Source: DASQWP01 sp050697555
Lineage (GTDB): Bacteria; Actinomycetota; Thermoleophilia; Gaiellales; Gaiellaceae
Direction: 5' to 3'
NCBI GenBank assembly: GCA_050697555.1
Contig: JBOHAD010000010.1
Span: forward strand, 1 to 46,405
DNA: 46,405 bases
Shown here: piece after piece, positions 1-8,116 of the stretch
Layout of the letters: each line of letters begins with the position of its first letter
Numbering within the stretch: position 1 is the first letter of the stretch
Program-made: the position numbers and the translations under genes
Notes under the pieces: model-generated
Told to the model about the DNA's origin: nothing
Database searches by the model: none
What the model saw: the letters and a program-made list of their open reading frames with translations, nothing else

Positions 1-55
1 CGGGGATGTGACACGCGGCCCCTACGAGGGGCCGGCCTCAGATCGGGTAACAGAG

Positions 56-76
56 AAGCCCTGCTATGCAGGGCTT
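56..76 (-). terminator. Hairpin downstream of tRNA-Gly
   Basis: A perfect 9-bp inverted repeat (AAGCCCTGC / GCAGGGCTT) with a 3-base loop lies just past the 3' end of tRNA-Gly on the minus strand, followed by a weakly T-rich stretch. It is most likely the tRNA terminator. A second perfect hairpin (GGCCCCT / AGGGGCC) at 17-33 may reinforce it. Confidence 0.6.
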
Positions 77-83
77 TCAGAGG

Positions 84-157
84 AGCGGATGATGGGACTC
101 GAACCCACGACCTTCTGCATGGCAAGCAGACGCTCTAGCCGACTGAGCTACATCCGC
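84..157 (-). tRNA. tRNA-Gly (GCC)
   Basis: On the minus strand the acceptor stem GCGGATG pairs with CATCCGC. The D-arm has the usual TAGCTCAG...AGAGC pattern. The anticodon loop TTGCCAT inside a TCTGC/GCAGA stem gives anticodon GCC, and the T-arm carries GGGTTCGAGTCCC. The 3' CCA is not encoded. All arms fold, so the gene appears intact. Confidence 0.95.
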
Positions 158-217
158 CCGGCCGGGCCAGTATAGCCGCTGTCCAGGCACGCCGAATACG
201 GATTCGAGATCCCGCGC

Positions 218-622
218 TCAGCGCTGCTCTCCGTCCAGGGCTTCGTTGACGAGTCGGTCGGCGAGCTCGTTGTGCTCCCGGCGAACGGCCGTGTAGCGGA
301 CGCTCGAAAGCCGCCGCGCCAGCTGCGCGGCCTCGAGCGAGAGCTCGACGAGGGCCGCATTCTTCACCCGGTACTCGCCGCGCATCTGCTTGACGAGGAG
401 CTCCGAGTCCGAGACGACCTCGAGCTCCTCGAGGCCCAGCTCGACCGCCTTTCGCAGGCCCGCCACGAGGGCGCTGTACTCGGCGACGTTGTTCGTGGCC
501 ACGCCGATCGCCTCGCCGTGGGCCGCGAGCATCGTGCCGTCCTCCGCCTCGAGCACGTAGGCGGAAGCGGCGGGGCCAGGGTTCCCGCGGGCGCCTCCGT
601 CCGTGAACAGGCGAGCCTTCAC
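218..622 (-). CDS. Ribonuclease HI family protein
   Basis: A 134-residue RNase H-fold enzyme expected to cut RNA in RNA-DNA hybrids during primer or R-loop removal. The four acidic catalytic positions are visible: Asp in FTDGGARGNPGP near the N-terminus, Glu in NNVAEYSAL, Asp in VSDSELL and Asp in HNELADRL. It lacks the basic-protrusion helix of E. coli RnhA, as is usual for the short actinobacterial/archaeal type. The GTG start at 622 overlaps the stop of the upstream NIF3-like gene by four bases (GTGA), so the two are probably translationally coupled. The reading frame stays open upstream, but that part is low-complexity Arg/Gly shadow sequence of the gene on the other frame. Confidence 0.9.
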   Translation of the reverse strand: MKARLFTDGGARGNPGPAASAYVLEAEDGTMLAAHGEAIGVATNNVAEYSALVAGLRKAVELGLEELEVVSDSELLVKQMRGEYRVKNAALVELSLEAAQLARRLSSVRYTAVRREHNELADRLVNEALDGEQR

Positions 623-936
623 AGCAGTGGATAGACGTCGAAGGCCGGCTCCTCGTAGGGATGCGCCCGTCGCAGGGCGGCGACGACTTCGTCGTGACGG
701 TCCGCGGGGAACACCGTCTCGAGCCGGAGCTCGGGCACACGCTCCTCGCGCCCGCGCTCGCCGAGCGTCGGCGACGTCCCTTCCCCTCCCAGGAACGTGC
801 CCGTCCCCTCCGCGTACCAGGAGCACCGCTCGTAGTCCCCGATCCTCCCCGCCCCGGCGGCGAAGACGGCGTCGCGGACTCTGTCGAGCGCCTCCGCGGG
901 CACGAAGACCACGAGCTTTCGCGCCTCCGGGCTCAC
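619..936 (-). CDS. NIF3/YqfO-like (CutA-like domain) protein
   Basis: A 105-residue protein resembling the stand-alone form of the small ferredoxin-like (CutA/PII-like) domain found inserted in YqfO/NIF3 proteins. The recognisable pieces are LVVFVPAEALDRVRDAVFAAGAG near the start, then a central RIGDYERCSW motif and a C-terminal AHPYEEPAFDVYPL motif, all characteristic of that family. The biochemical role is not established; related proteins bind metals or nucleotides. The GTG start at 936 is chosen because the family begins a few residues before the first strand. It forms a two-gene unit with the RNase HI gene. Confidence 0.8.
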   Translation of the reverse strand: MSPEARKLVVFVPAEALDRVRDAVFAAGAGRIGDYERCSWYAEGTGTFLGGEGTSPTLGERGREERVPELRLETVFPADRHDEVVAALRRAHPYEEPAFDVYPLL

Positions 937-971
937 GTTTGCGCGGCCGGGAGGCCGGGAAGGCCGAGCCC

Positions 972-1349
972 ATGACGACGATGCACGTGCGGCCTCGGCC
1001 GACGCCCGAGGAACGCGCGGAGGTCAACGTGGACGTGGAGGTCGACGAGGGCCTGACCGTCCATGCGGCGACGATGGAGGACTGGGTCGCCTACCGGCAG
1101 GGCTGGGAGCTCACCCTTCACGAGGGGCACGACTTTGGGCGTCCGAACAACGTGGAGGCGCGCCTCCTCTTTGCCGCCGGGGAGCAAACGTCGACGCTCG
1201 CCTTCCGGCTCGACCAGCTCGACGACGCGACCGACACCGGCGAGGAGCTCGTCCTCCGGTTCGAGGAGGAGGACGGGATCGCCAATCTGGCGAGGCTCCG
1301 GACGACCGGGCTCGACGTCGAGCTGCACCACATCTTGACGTTCACGTAG
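972..1349 (+). CDS. Acidic hypothetical protein
   Basis: Predicted 125-residue, strongly acidic protein that I do not recognise. It has alternating acidic/hydrophobic stretches (VNVDVEVDEG, LRFEEEDGIANL), consistent with a small beta-rich cytoplasmic domain, and no signal peptide or membrane segment. The ATG at 972 is preferred over an open frame that continues upstream, because the upstream extension is Arg-rich shadow of the NIF3-like gene. A competing antisense frame (933-1562) is Arg/Val-rich and looks non-coding. It is divergent from the NIF3/RNase H pair, with the two starts about 35 bases apart. Confidence 0.6.
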   Translation: MTTMHVRPRPTPEERAEVNVDVEVDEGLTVHAATMEDWVAYRQGWELTLHEGHDFGRPNNVEARLLFAAGEQTSTLAFRLDQLDDATDTGEELVLRFEEEDGIANLARLRTTGLDVELHHILTFT

Positions 1350-1483
1350 GCGCGCGGAAGCGCGGCGAGTCGTGACGATCCGCGCGCCACGCGTGCGCCC
1401 GCGAGGAGTACGCTCGAACGCGGGTGGAGGCACGGGGTGGCCCCAGGGAGCTCGCGGGCCAACGTGGTGGCGCCGCTCCGTCC

Positions 1484-2995
1484 CTACGTCGTCTCCTTCT
1501 CGAACACGTCGATCTGCGCGCGCTGGAGCTTGCCCGAGTAGTCGACGTAGATGGACTTCCATTCCGTGTAGAAGTCGAGCGCGGCCTGGCCTGCCTCGCG
1601 GTGGCCGTTGCCGGTCGCCTTCGTCCCGCCGAAGGGCAGGTGCACCTCGGCCCCGGTCGTGCCGGCGTTGATGTAGGTGATGCCGGCATTCAGGTCGCGC
1701 ATCGCCTTGAACGCCTTGTTCACGTCGCGCGTGAAGATCGACGACGAGAGGCCGTACTCGATCCCGTTGGCGATTCGGATCGCCTCGTCGACGTCGGTCG
1801 CCCGGATGAGCGCGGTCGTCGGCCCGAAGATCTCCTCCTGCGCGATGCGCATGCCCGGCTCGACGTCCGCGAAGACCGTCGGCCGGTAGAAGAACCCCTT
1901 GTCGAGCCCGTTTTCGGTGGCGACCTCGCCGCCGGTCAGGAGCTTGGCGCCCTCGTCCTTGCCGATCTCCGTGTAGGAGTGGATCTTCTCGAGCGCCGAG
2001 CGGTTGATGACCGGCCCCACGTCGGTGTCCGCCTCGAGCCCGCTTCCCAGCCGAAGCTTCTCGGCCCGCTCGACGAGCTGCGAGGAGAGCGACTCGTACA
2101 CCCGGCCGGACGCGATCACCCGGCTGGCCGCCGTGCAGCGCTGGCCGGACGTCCCGAACGCGGACCAGAGGATCCCGTCCACGGCGAGGTCGACGTCGGC
2201 GTCGTCCATGACGATGATCGCGTTCTTGCCGCCGAGCTCGAGGTGGATGTGCTTCAGGAGCGGCGCGCCGTTCTCCATCGTCCGGACGCCGACCTCACGC
2301 GAGCCCGTGAGCGAGATGAGCGGCACGTCGGGGTGCTTGACGAGCCGCTCGCCGACCGTCTCCCCGCCCCCGTGGACGATGTTGAGGACGCCCGGCGGCA
2401 GCCCCGCCTCCTCGAAGATCTCGACGAAGCGCTCGCCGAGCATGGGCGTGTCCCGCGCCGGCTTGAAGACGACCGTGTCGCCGCAGACGAGCGCGGGCGC
2501 GATCTTCCAGCTCGGAATGGCGATCGGAAAGTTCCAGGGCGTGATCACGCCGACGACGCCGACCGGCATGCGGATGCTCATCTGGAACTTGTCCGGCATC
2601 TCCGACGGCGTCGTGTGCCCGAAGAGGCGACGGCCCTCGCCCGCCATGTAGAACGTCATGTCGATCGCTTCCTGGACGTCGCCGCCGGCCTCGGCGCGCA
2701 CCTTGCCCATCTCCTCGACCATGAGCTCGGTGAGCTCGTCCTTCCGGTCGATGAAGCGCTGGCCGACGCGGAACAGGATCTCCGCGCGCTTCGGGGCCGG
2801 CACGAGCCGCCAGCGCTCGTAGGCCGCCTTCGCGGCCTCGACCGCCCGGTCGACATCCTCGGCGGTCGAGCGCGGGAAGGCGCCGATCGTCTCGCCGGTG
2901 GCCGGGTTCGTGCTCTCGAACGTCTCCGTGCTCGCGGCGTCGACCCACTCGCCGCCGATGTAGTTCTTGTACGTCTCCGTCTCTCGAGTCGCCAT
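1484..2995 (-). CDS. NAD(P)-dependent aldehyde dehydrogenase
   Basis: A 503-residue ALDH-superfamily enzyme oxidising an aldehyde to the acid. Visible catalytic and cofactor residues are Asn155 (TPWNFPI), Lys178 (VVFKPA), Glu253 (HLELGGKN) and nucleophile Cys287 (GTSGQRCTAA), all intact and at normal spacing. The length is typical. The C-terminal NAGTTGAEVHLPFGGTKATG segment resembles the ALDH7/semialdehyde-dehydrogenase group, so an amino-acid-derived semialdehyde is a plausible substrate, but this cannot be settled from sequence. The ATG is preceded by GGAGAACG. It is divergent from the MaoC-like gene, sharing a 44-base intergenic promoter region. Confidence 0.92.
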   Translation of the reverse strand: MATRETETYKNYIGGEWVDAASTETFESTNPATGETIGAFPRSTAEDVDRAVEAAKAAYERWRLVPAPKRAEILFRVGQRFIDRKDELTELMVEEMGKVRAEAGGDVQEAIDMTFYMAGEGRRLFGHTTPSEMPDKFQMSIRMPVGVVGVITPWNFPIAIPSWKIAPALVCGDTVVFKPARDTPMLGERFVEIFEEAGLPPGVLNIVHGGGETVGERLVKHPDVPLISLTGSREVGVRTMENGAPLLKHIHLELGGKNAIIVMDDADVDLAVDGILWSAFGTSGQRCTAASRVIASGRVYESLSSQLVERAEKLRLGSGLEADTDVGPVINRSALEKIHSYTEIGKDEGAKLLTGGEVATENGLDKGFFYRPTVFADVEPGMRIAQEEIFGPTTALIRATDVDEAIRIANGIEYGLSSSIFTRDVNKAFKAMRDLNAGITYINAGTTGAEVHLPFGGTKATGNGHREAGQAALDFYTEWKSIYVDYSGKLQRAQIDVFEKETT

Positions 2996-3039
2996 CGTTC
3001 TCCTTCTCGTTTCCCGCGCGCGATTCTAGGCTTCGCTCC

Positions 3040-3438
3040 ATGCCCCAGGTCGGCGACAAGGCCAGCCGCACCCGCACCGTGCGCGGGCAGGACGTCGAGC
3101 TCTTCACGGAGCTGACGGGCGACCGCCACCCTCTCCACTACGACCAGGCGGCCGCGGCGCGCTCGCGCTTCGGCGGCCTCATCGTCCAGGGCGGCGTCAC
3201 GTCCGGCCTGCTCAACGCCGTCGTGGCCGAGGACCTCCCCGGTCCGGGCAGCGTCTTCCTGCATGTGGACTGGAGCTTCGAGGCGCCGGTCCGGCCGGGC
3301 GACGAGATCACCGCCGAGGTCGAGGTGCTCGAGACGAGGGCGGACAAGCCGATCACGCGCCTGCGAACCACGATCACGAACGCGGAGGGCGTCGTCGTGC
3401 TGGACGGGACGGCGCTCGTATGGACCGAGCCCCTCTAG
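3040..3438 (+). CDS. MaoC-like hotdog-fold dehydratase
   Basis: A 132-residue single-hotdog protein of the MaoC/(R)-specific enoyl-CoA hydratase family. The hydratase-2 signature is present: FTELTGDRHPLHYD supplies the Asp and His catalytic pair, followed by RFGGLIVQGGVTSGL and later FEAPVRPGDEITAEVEV. The expected activity is hydration of a trans-2-enoyl thioester. It overlaps the start of the MFS gene by 19 bases, so the two form a coupled pair, and it shares a divergent promoter region with the aldehyde dehydrogenase. Substrate unknown. Confidence 0.88.
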   Translation: MPQVGDKASRTRTVRGQDVELFTELTGDRHPLHYDQAAAARSRFGGLIVQGGVTSGLLNAVVAEDLPGPGSVFLHVDWSFEAPVRPGDEITAEVEVLETRADKPITRLRTTITNAEGVVVLDGTALVWTEPL

Positions 3439-4586
3439 GCCGCAGCCGAGCGCTCGGCCTCCTCGCGGTCGCCCTCGTCCTGTCGATGACGGCGTGGTTC
3501 TCGGCGACCGCGGTCGTGCCGCAGCTCCGAGGGGAGTGGGAGCTCTCCGACACCGCGGCCGCCTGGCTCACGATCGCCGTCCAGCTCGGCTTCGTCGCCG
3601 GAGCCCTCGTCTCGAGCGTCCTCAATCTGGCGGACGTCCTCTCCGCCCGCGCCGTCCTCCTGACCGGGGCCGGCGGGGCCGCGGCCGCGAACGTCCTCCT
3701 CGTCGCCGCCGGCAGCGCGGGGGCCGCGATCCCGCTTCGCTTCGCCACCGGCTTCTTCCTCGCGGGCGTCTACCCGCCCGCCCTGAAGCTGATGTCGACC
3801 TGGTTTCGGCGCGGGCGCGGGACCGCGCTCGGCATCCTGGTCGGGGCGCTGACCCTCGGTTCCGCCGTCCCCCACCTCGTCAACGGTCTCGGCGCGCTCG
3901 ACTGGCGCACCGTGATCGTCGCCACGTCGGTCCTGACGCTGGCCGGCGGCGTCCTCGCCTTCACGGCTGTCCGCGAGGGCCCGTACGCGTTTCCGCGCGC
4001 CACGTTCGACCCGCGCCAGGCCCGCCTCGCCTTCGCCAACCGTGGCGTTCGCCTCGCCAGCCTCGGCTACTTCGGGCACATGTGGGAGCTCTACGCCATG
4101 TGGGCCTGGTTCGCCGTCTTCTTCGCCGAGGCGGCCGGCACCGGAGGCTCCGGGCCGGCGTACGCGACGTTCGCGGTCATCGGGGTGGGAGCGCTCGGCT
4201 GCTGGGCGGGCGGCGTGCTCGGCGACCGGATCGGGCGGGCGGAGACCACCGCCGCGATGATGGCCGCCTCCGGCGCCTGCGCGGTCTCGATCGGGCTCCT
4301 GGTCGGCGAGCCCGCCTGGCTCGTCCTCCTCGTCGGGCTCGTCTGGGGGTTCACCGTCGTCGCCGACTCGGCCCAGTTCTCGACGCTCGTGACGGAGCAC
4401 GCCGACCAGGCGTATGTGGGCACGGCGTTGACGATGCAGCTCGCCGTCGGCTTCACGCTCACCGTGGCGACGATCTGGCTCCTCCCCTTCTTCGTGGACG
4501 CGGTCGGCTGGCGTTGGGCCTTCGCCTTCCTCGCTCCCGGGCCCGCGCTCGGCGTCCTGGCGATGCTGAGGCTACGCTCCGGCTAG
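3420..4586 (+). CDS. MFS transporter
   Basis: A 388-residue major facilitator superfamily protein with about 12 hydrophobic segments. The loop between segments 2 and 3 is degenerate (NLADVLSARAVLL), and a GDRIGRAET motif in the second half matches the MFS cytoplasmic-loop signature (GDxxGRR). FRRGRGTALGILVGALTLGSA resembles the nitrate/cyanate-type MFS region. The cargo cannot be deduced. The start lies inside the MaoC-like gene, implying co-translation. The gene ends 12 bases before a convergent small gene. Confidence 0.9.
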   Translation: MDRAPLGRSRALGLLAVALVLSMTAWFSATAVVPQLRGEWELSDTAAAWLTIAVQLGFVAGALVSSVLNLADVLSARAVLLTGAGGAAAANVLLVAAGSAGAAIPLRFATGFFLAGVYPPALKLMSTWFRRGRGTALGILVGALTLGSAVPHLVNGLGALDWRTVIVATSVLTLAGGVLAFTAVREGPYAFPRATFDPRQARLAFANRGVRLASLGYFGHMWELYAMWAWFAVFFAEAAGTGGSGPAYATFAVIGVGALGCWAGGVLGDRIGRAETTAAMMAASGACAVSIGLLVGEPAWLVLLVGLVWGFTVVADSAQFSTLVTEHADQAYVGTALTMQLAVGFTLTVATIWLLPFFVDAVGWRWAFAFLAPGPALGVLAMLRLRSG

Positions 4587-4598
4587 AGGCCCTGGCCG

Positions 4599-4823
4599 CT
4601 ACTCGTACGCGTCCGTCGGCGGGAACGTTCCCGACGCGCGCGGGCGCCGCCGGTCGCGTGTTTGCCTGCGCTCCTTGAACTCGCCCGGATCCTTGCCCTG
4701 CCGGCGATCGGGGCCCGTGCGCCGGTCGATGATGACCTCGACGTTCGGGTTGTCCTTGTAGTACTCGACGAGCGTGTCGTAGAGCTCGTCCTCGAGCTCG
4801 GGAGGGATGACGCAGTAGATCAC
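4599..4823 (-). CDS. Small conserved-looking hypothetical protein
   Basis: A 74-residue protein with an N-terminal alpha/beta part (ELEDELYDTLVEYYKDNPNVEVIIDRR) and a basic tail with repeated DRR/ERRQ motifs (GPDRRQ, ERRQTRDRRRP). The tail pattern is typical of short actinobacterial proteins of unknown function and could bind nucleic acid. It is convergent with the MFS gene. Function unknown. Confidence 0.65.
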   Translation of the reverse strand: MIYCVIPPELEDELYDTLVEYYKDNPNVEVIIDRRTGPDRRQGKDPGEFKERRQTRDRRRPRASGTFPPTDAYE

Positions 4824-4851
4824 TGCGTCGAACTATAGGAGGAGCGCCTGG

Positions 4852-5469
4852 CTAGATCCTGGGAATGTCCGGCGTGAGGCGGCCGTCCATCCCCAGGTGC
4901 CCGTTCCACCCTGTGAAGCGGGGATCGAGCTCGTCGAGCTCGTAGCCGCGCTCCGCCAGGCGCACCGGCTGCTGCGAGTCGAAGACCACCCGGTACTGGT
5001 ACCAGGAGATGTCCCAGCCGATCGTGACCACGACCTCCGGGTTGACCCCCGAGAGCGGGAGCAGGCTCACGCGCGCCTCGCCGAGGCTCTTGGCGATGCC
5101 TGCGATCGTGCGCCGATAGGCGCTCTCGTTGAAGATCTCCGCCGCCTCGACCATCGCCTGCTCGACCGGCGAGAGGCGCCGCAGCATCGGCTCGGAGACG
5201 GCCGCCTCCGGCTCGGCGCGGCGCTGCTCGAGCAGCCCGCCGACGATCCCGCCGAAGCGGCGGCGCCGGCGCGTGTCGGAGACGATCGGCGTCGTCGGGC
5301 TCCCCTCCTTGATCCAGCCGTGCTCGTCGGCCGTGGCCGTGCAGAGGGCGCAGACGTCCACCCACTCGTCTCCGCCCGGCGTGAAGCGGATCGCCCGCTC
5401 CCCCATCAGCAGCGTGCGGTGGCAGATCGCGCACGTGCGGTAGATGTCCTGCTTCCTGACCACGCTCAT
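4852..5469 (-). CDS. Hypothetical protein with CxxC zinc-ribbon-like N-terminus
   Basis: A 205-residue protein. The N-terminus holds two Cys pairs (CAIC and, about 30 residues on, CALC), consistent with a treble-clef or zinc-ribbon metal site. The C-terminal half (VVVTIGWDISWYQYRV, then a Leu/Asp-rich tail) looks like a separate alpha/beta domain. No enzymatic motif is recognised. The ATG at 5469 is preferred over an in-frame TTG at 5496 because GAGG sits seven bases before it. It is downstream of the EF-G2 gene on the same strand with a 40-base gap, so the two are probably co-transcribed. Confidence 0.72.
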   Translation of the reverse strand: MSVVRKQDIYRTCAICHRTLLMGERAIRFTPGGDEWVDVCALCTATADEHGWIKEGSPTTPIVSDTRRRRRFGGIVGGLLEQRRAEPEAAVSEPMLRRLSPVEQAMVEAAEIFNESAYRRTIAGIAKSLGEARVSLLPLSGVNPEVVVTIGWDISWYQYRVVFDSQQPVRLAERGYELDELDPRFTGWNGHLGMDGRLTPDIPRI

Positions 5470-5509
5470 AGGCCGGCCTCGACGGGAGCGAGCCAAAGGC
5501 GAGCGACGC

Positions 5510-7564
5510 TCACGATGCCTTCGCCTCCTCCCGCTCGCGCTTCGCGTCCTCGATGATCTTCTGGGCGATGTGCGCGGGCACCTCCTCGTAGCGGAGGAAG
5601 GAGAGCGTGTAGTCGCCGCGGCCGCCGGTCAGCGAGGTGAGCGACTGCGAGTACGTGAGGATCTCGGCCATCGGCACCTCGGCGCGGATCGTCGTCATGC
5701 CGCCCGCGGGATCCATTCCGTGCAGGCGCCCGCGGCGTGAGTTGAGGTCGCCGTTGACGGCGCCGACCGTGTCGTCCGGGACGGTCGCCTCGAGCGACAT
5801 GATCGGCTCGAGGAGCACCGGGTCCGCCTTCTCGTAGGCCGTCTTGAAAGCCATCGAGCCTGCGATCTTGAACGCCATCTCGGAGGAGTCGACCGAGTGG
5901 TAGGAGCCGTCCACGAGCAAGACCCGGACCCCCTTCACCGGCGCGCCGGCGAGCTCGCCGCGGGCCATCGCCTCCTGGATGCCCCTGTCCACCGCCGGGC
6001 GGAAGCTCTGCGGGATGACGCCGCCTACGATCTTGTCCACGAACTCGTACCCCTCGTGGCCGGGAATCGGCTCGAGCTGGATGAGGCAGTCGCCGAACTG
6101 GCCGCGGCCGCCCGTCTGCTTCTTGTAGCGGCCCTGCGCCCGCGACTCCGTCCGGATCGTCTCGAGGTAGGGCACGCGCGGCTGGTGCAGCTCCACCTCG
6201 ACGCCGAAGCGCCGCTTCAGCCGGTCGACGGCCACCTCGACGTGCATCTGCGAGAGCCCGGCGAGGAGCTGCTCGCCCGTCTGCTCGTCGCGGCGGAGGA
6301 CGAGCGTCGGGTCCTCCTCGGCGAGGCGCCGGAGCGCCGTCCCCATCTTCTCCTCGTCCCCCTTTGCCTTGGGCGTGATGGCGAAGCTCATGACCGGCTG
6401 CGGGAAGTCGAGCGGGGCGAGCTCCACCGGCTTGTCCTCGGCCACGAGGAGGTCCCCGGTGACGGTCTCCTTCAGCTTGGCTACCGCGCCGATGTCGCCG
6501 GCGGCGAATTCCTGCGTCTGCGTGTGCTCCTTCCCCTGGAGCGTGAGAAGCTGCCCCACGCGCTCCTTCCCGTGCGTCCGCGAGTTGAGGAGCGTCGAGT
6601 CCGAGGCGAGGGTGCCGGAGAGGACGCGGAAGACGTTGATGCGGCCCGAGAAGGGGTCCGCGACCGTCTTGAAGACGAACGCGGCGGCGCCGTTCCCCTC
6701 GACGCCGGCGGCGAGCGGCTTCTTCGCGGGCGAGGGGACGCCCTCGACGAGCAGGTCGAGGACGCTGGTGGTGCCGAGGTTCTTCGTCGCCACGCCGCAG
6801 GTGACGGGGAAGAGCTCGCCCGCGACGACCGCGTTCTTGAGCGCGGCCGCGAGCTCGTCGCCGGAGATCTCCTCGTCCGCCAGGTAGCGCTCCATGATCG
6901 CCTCGTCCGTCTCGACGACGGCTTCGACGAGCTTGACCCTGTACTCCTCGGCCTGCGCCGCGATCTGCTCGGGGATCTCTGCGGGCTTGCCCTCGCGCTC
7001 GCCCTCGGGCGACATGTACGCGCGCATGTGGAAGAGGTCGACGATGCCCTCGAGCTCGTGCTCGTGGCCGATCGGGATCTGGACGGCGATGCAGCGGCTA
7101 GCGAGCTGGCTCTGGACCCCCTCGAGGGCTGCGAAGAAGTCGGCGCGCTCGCGGTCGAGCATGTTCACGAAAACAACGCGGCAGAGCCCGAGTTGCTCCG
7201 CGCGCTCCCAGACGCGTGTCGTCTGCACCTCGATGCCGGCGACGCCGCTCACGACCACGAGCGCCCCCTCGACGACGCGGAGCGCCGCGAGTGTGTCCGC
7301 CTGGAAGCCCGGGTCGCCCGGTGCGTCGATGAGGTTGATCTTGCGTCCTTGCCACTCGAGGTGGCAGAGCGAGGCCGCGAGCGACATCTGCCGCTTGTGC
7401 TCGTCCTCGTCCCAGTCGGAGGTCGTGGACGAGGCCTCGATCGAGCCGAGGCGGTTGGTCGCGCCCGCCTGGAAGAGCATCGACTCGACGAGCGACGTCT
7501 TGCCGGTGCCCCGGTGGCCGACGACGGCGACGTTGCGGATCTTGCTCGGCTCGAACTGCGGCAC
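5510..7564 (-). CDS. fusA2: Elongation factor G-like protein EF-G2
   Basis: A 684-residue translational GTPase resembling the second EF-G of actinobacteria. The P-loop GHRGTGKTS lies near residue 15, the G3 region is DAPGDPGF and the G4 position reads NMLD. This is followed by domains II-V, including RGQFGDC and the C-terminal SLTGGRGDY segment typical of EF-G domain V. Mycobacterial FusA2 binds ribosomes but its GTPase is weak, so the role may be regulatory or in recycling rather than elongation. The GTG at 7564 is chosen because it puts the P-loop at the normal distance. The frame extends a further 140 codons upstream, but that part is the shadow of the divergent acetyltransferase gene. Confidence 0.9.
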   Translation of the reverse strand: MPQFEPSKIRNVAVVGHRGTGKTSLVESMLFQAGATNRLGSIEASSTTSDWDEDEHKRQMSLAASLCHLEWQGRKINLIDAPGDPGFQADTLAALRVVEGALVVVSGVAGIEVQTTRVWERAEQLGLCRVVFVNMLDRERADFFAALEGVQSQLASRCIAVQIPIGHEHELEGIVDLFHMRAYMSPEGEREGKPAEIPEQIAAQAEEYRVKLVEAVVETDEAIMERYLADEEISGDELAAALKNAVVAGELFPVTCGVATKNLGTTSVLDLLVEGVPSPAKKPLAAGVEGNGAAAFVFKTVADPFSGRINVFRVLSGTLASDSTLLNSRTHGKERVGQLLTLQGKEHTQTQEFAAGDIGAVAKLKETVTGDLLVAEDKPVELAPLDFPQPVMSFAITPKAKGDEEKMGTALRRLAEEDPTLVLRRDEQTGEQLLAGLSQMHVEVAVDRLKRRFGVEVELHQPRVPYLETIRTESRAQGRYKKQTGGRGQFGDCLIQLEPIPGHEGYEFVDKIVGGVIPQSFRPAVDRGIQEAMARGELAGAPVKGVRVLLVDGSYHSVDSSEMAFKIAGSMAFKTAYEKADPVLLEPIMSLEATVPDDTVGAVNGDLNSRRGRLHGMDPAGGMTTIRAEVPMAEILTYSQSLTSLTGGRGDYTLSFLRYEEVPAHIAQKIIEDAKREREEAKAS

Positions 7565-7636
7565 GGAGCGCGAGTTTAGCGATTTGGCCCTGCTCAGCGG
7601 CCTAGACTGGCCGGTGTGGCGAGCCGCTTGCAGGCC

Positions 7637-8116
7637 ATGCGGAGGGCGCGTCCGGAAGACGCCGAAGCGGTGGGGGACGTGTTCCTCGCGGCCCGGGCCC
7701 ACGCGATGCCGTACCTCTCCGACCTGCACACCGACGAGGAGACGCGCGCCTGGATCCGGGACGTCGTGCTCGGCGAGCACGACGTTCGCGTGGTCGACGT
7801 CGACGGCGCAGTGGTCGGGTTCGTCGCGCTCGGCGCGGAGACCGTCGAGCACCTTTACGTCCGTCCCGACCTCCAGGGCAAGGGCATCGGAAGCGCTCTC
7901 CTCGGCCTCGCCAAGGAACTCCGCGCCGAGGGTTTCCGCCTCTGGGTCTTCCAGCAGAACCTGGGAGCGCGGCGCTTCTACGAGCGGCACGGGCTCCGCC
8001 TGGTCGAGCTGACGGACGGCGACGCGAACGAGGAGCGGGAGCCTGACGCCCTCTACGAGTGGCGGCCGCTCAATCCCGTACGGCCCGGGCGGCCGTCGCC
8101 GAGAGCCGCGCCTTGA
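7637..8116 (+). CDS. GNAT-family N-acetyltransferase
   Basis: A 159-residue GNAT enzyme (167 residues if the GTG at 7616 is used). Motif A is clear: VEHLYVRPDLQGKGIGSALL, with the Q/RxxGxG/A acetyl-CoA pyrophosphate loop, followed by LWVFQQNLGARRFYERHGL, the typical motif B. The acceptor substrate is unknown. It is divergent from EF-G2. Its last 47 bases overlap the 3' end of the convergent sigma-factor gene, so the two transcripts would be antisense to each other at their ends. Confidence 0.88.
   Translation: MRRARPEDAEAVGDVFLAARAHAMPYLSDLHTDEETRAWIRDVVLGEHDVRVVDVDGAVVGFVALGAETVEHLYVRPDLQGKGIGSALLGLAKELRAEGFRLWVFQQNLGARRFYERHGLRLVELTDGDANEEREPDALYEWRPLNPVRPGRPSPRAAP

Noticed and set aside
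1424..3115. 563-residue plus-strand ORF opposite the aldehyde dehydrogenase
   Set aside because: Arg/Asp/Leu-rich antisense shadow with no family motifs; the minus-strand ALDH has all catalytic residues.
5897..7579. 560-residue plus-strand ORF opposite EF-G2
   Set aside because: Composition typical of the mirror frame of a high-GC gene; EF-G motifs are on the other strand.
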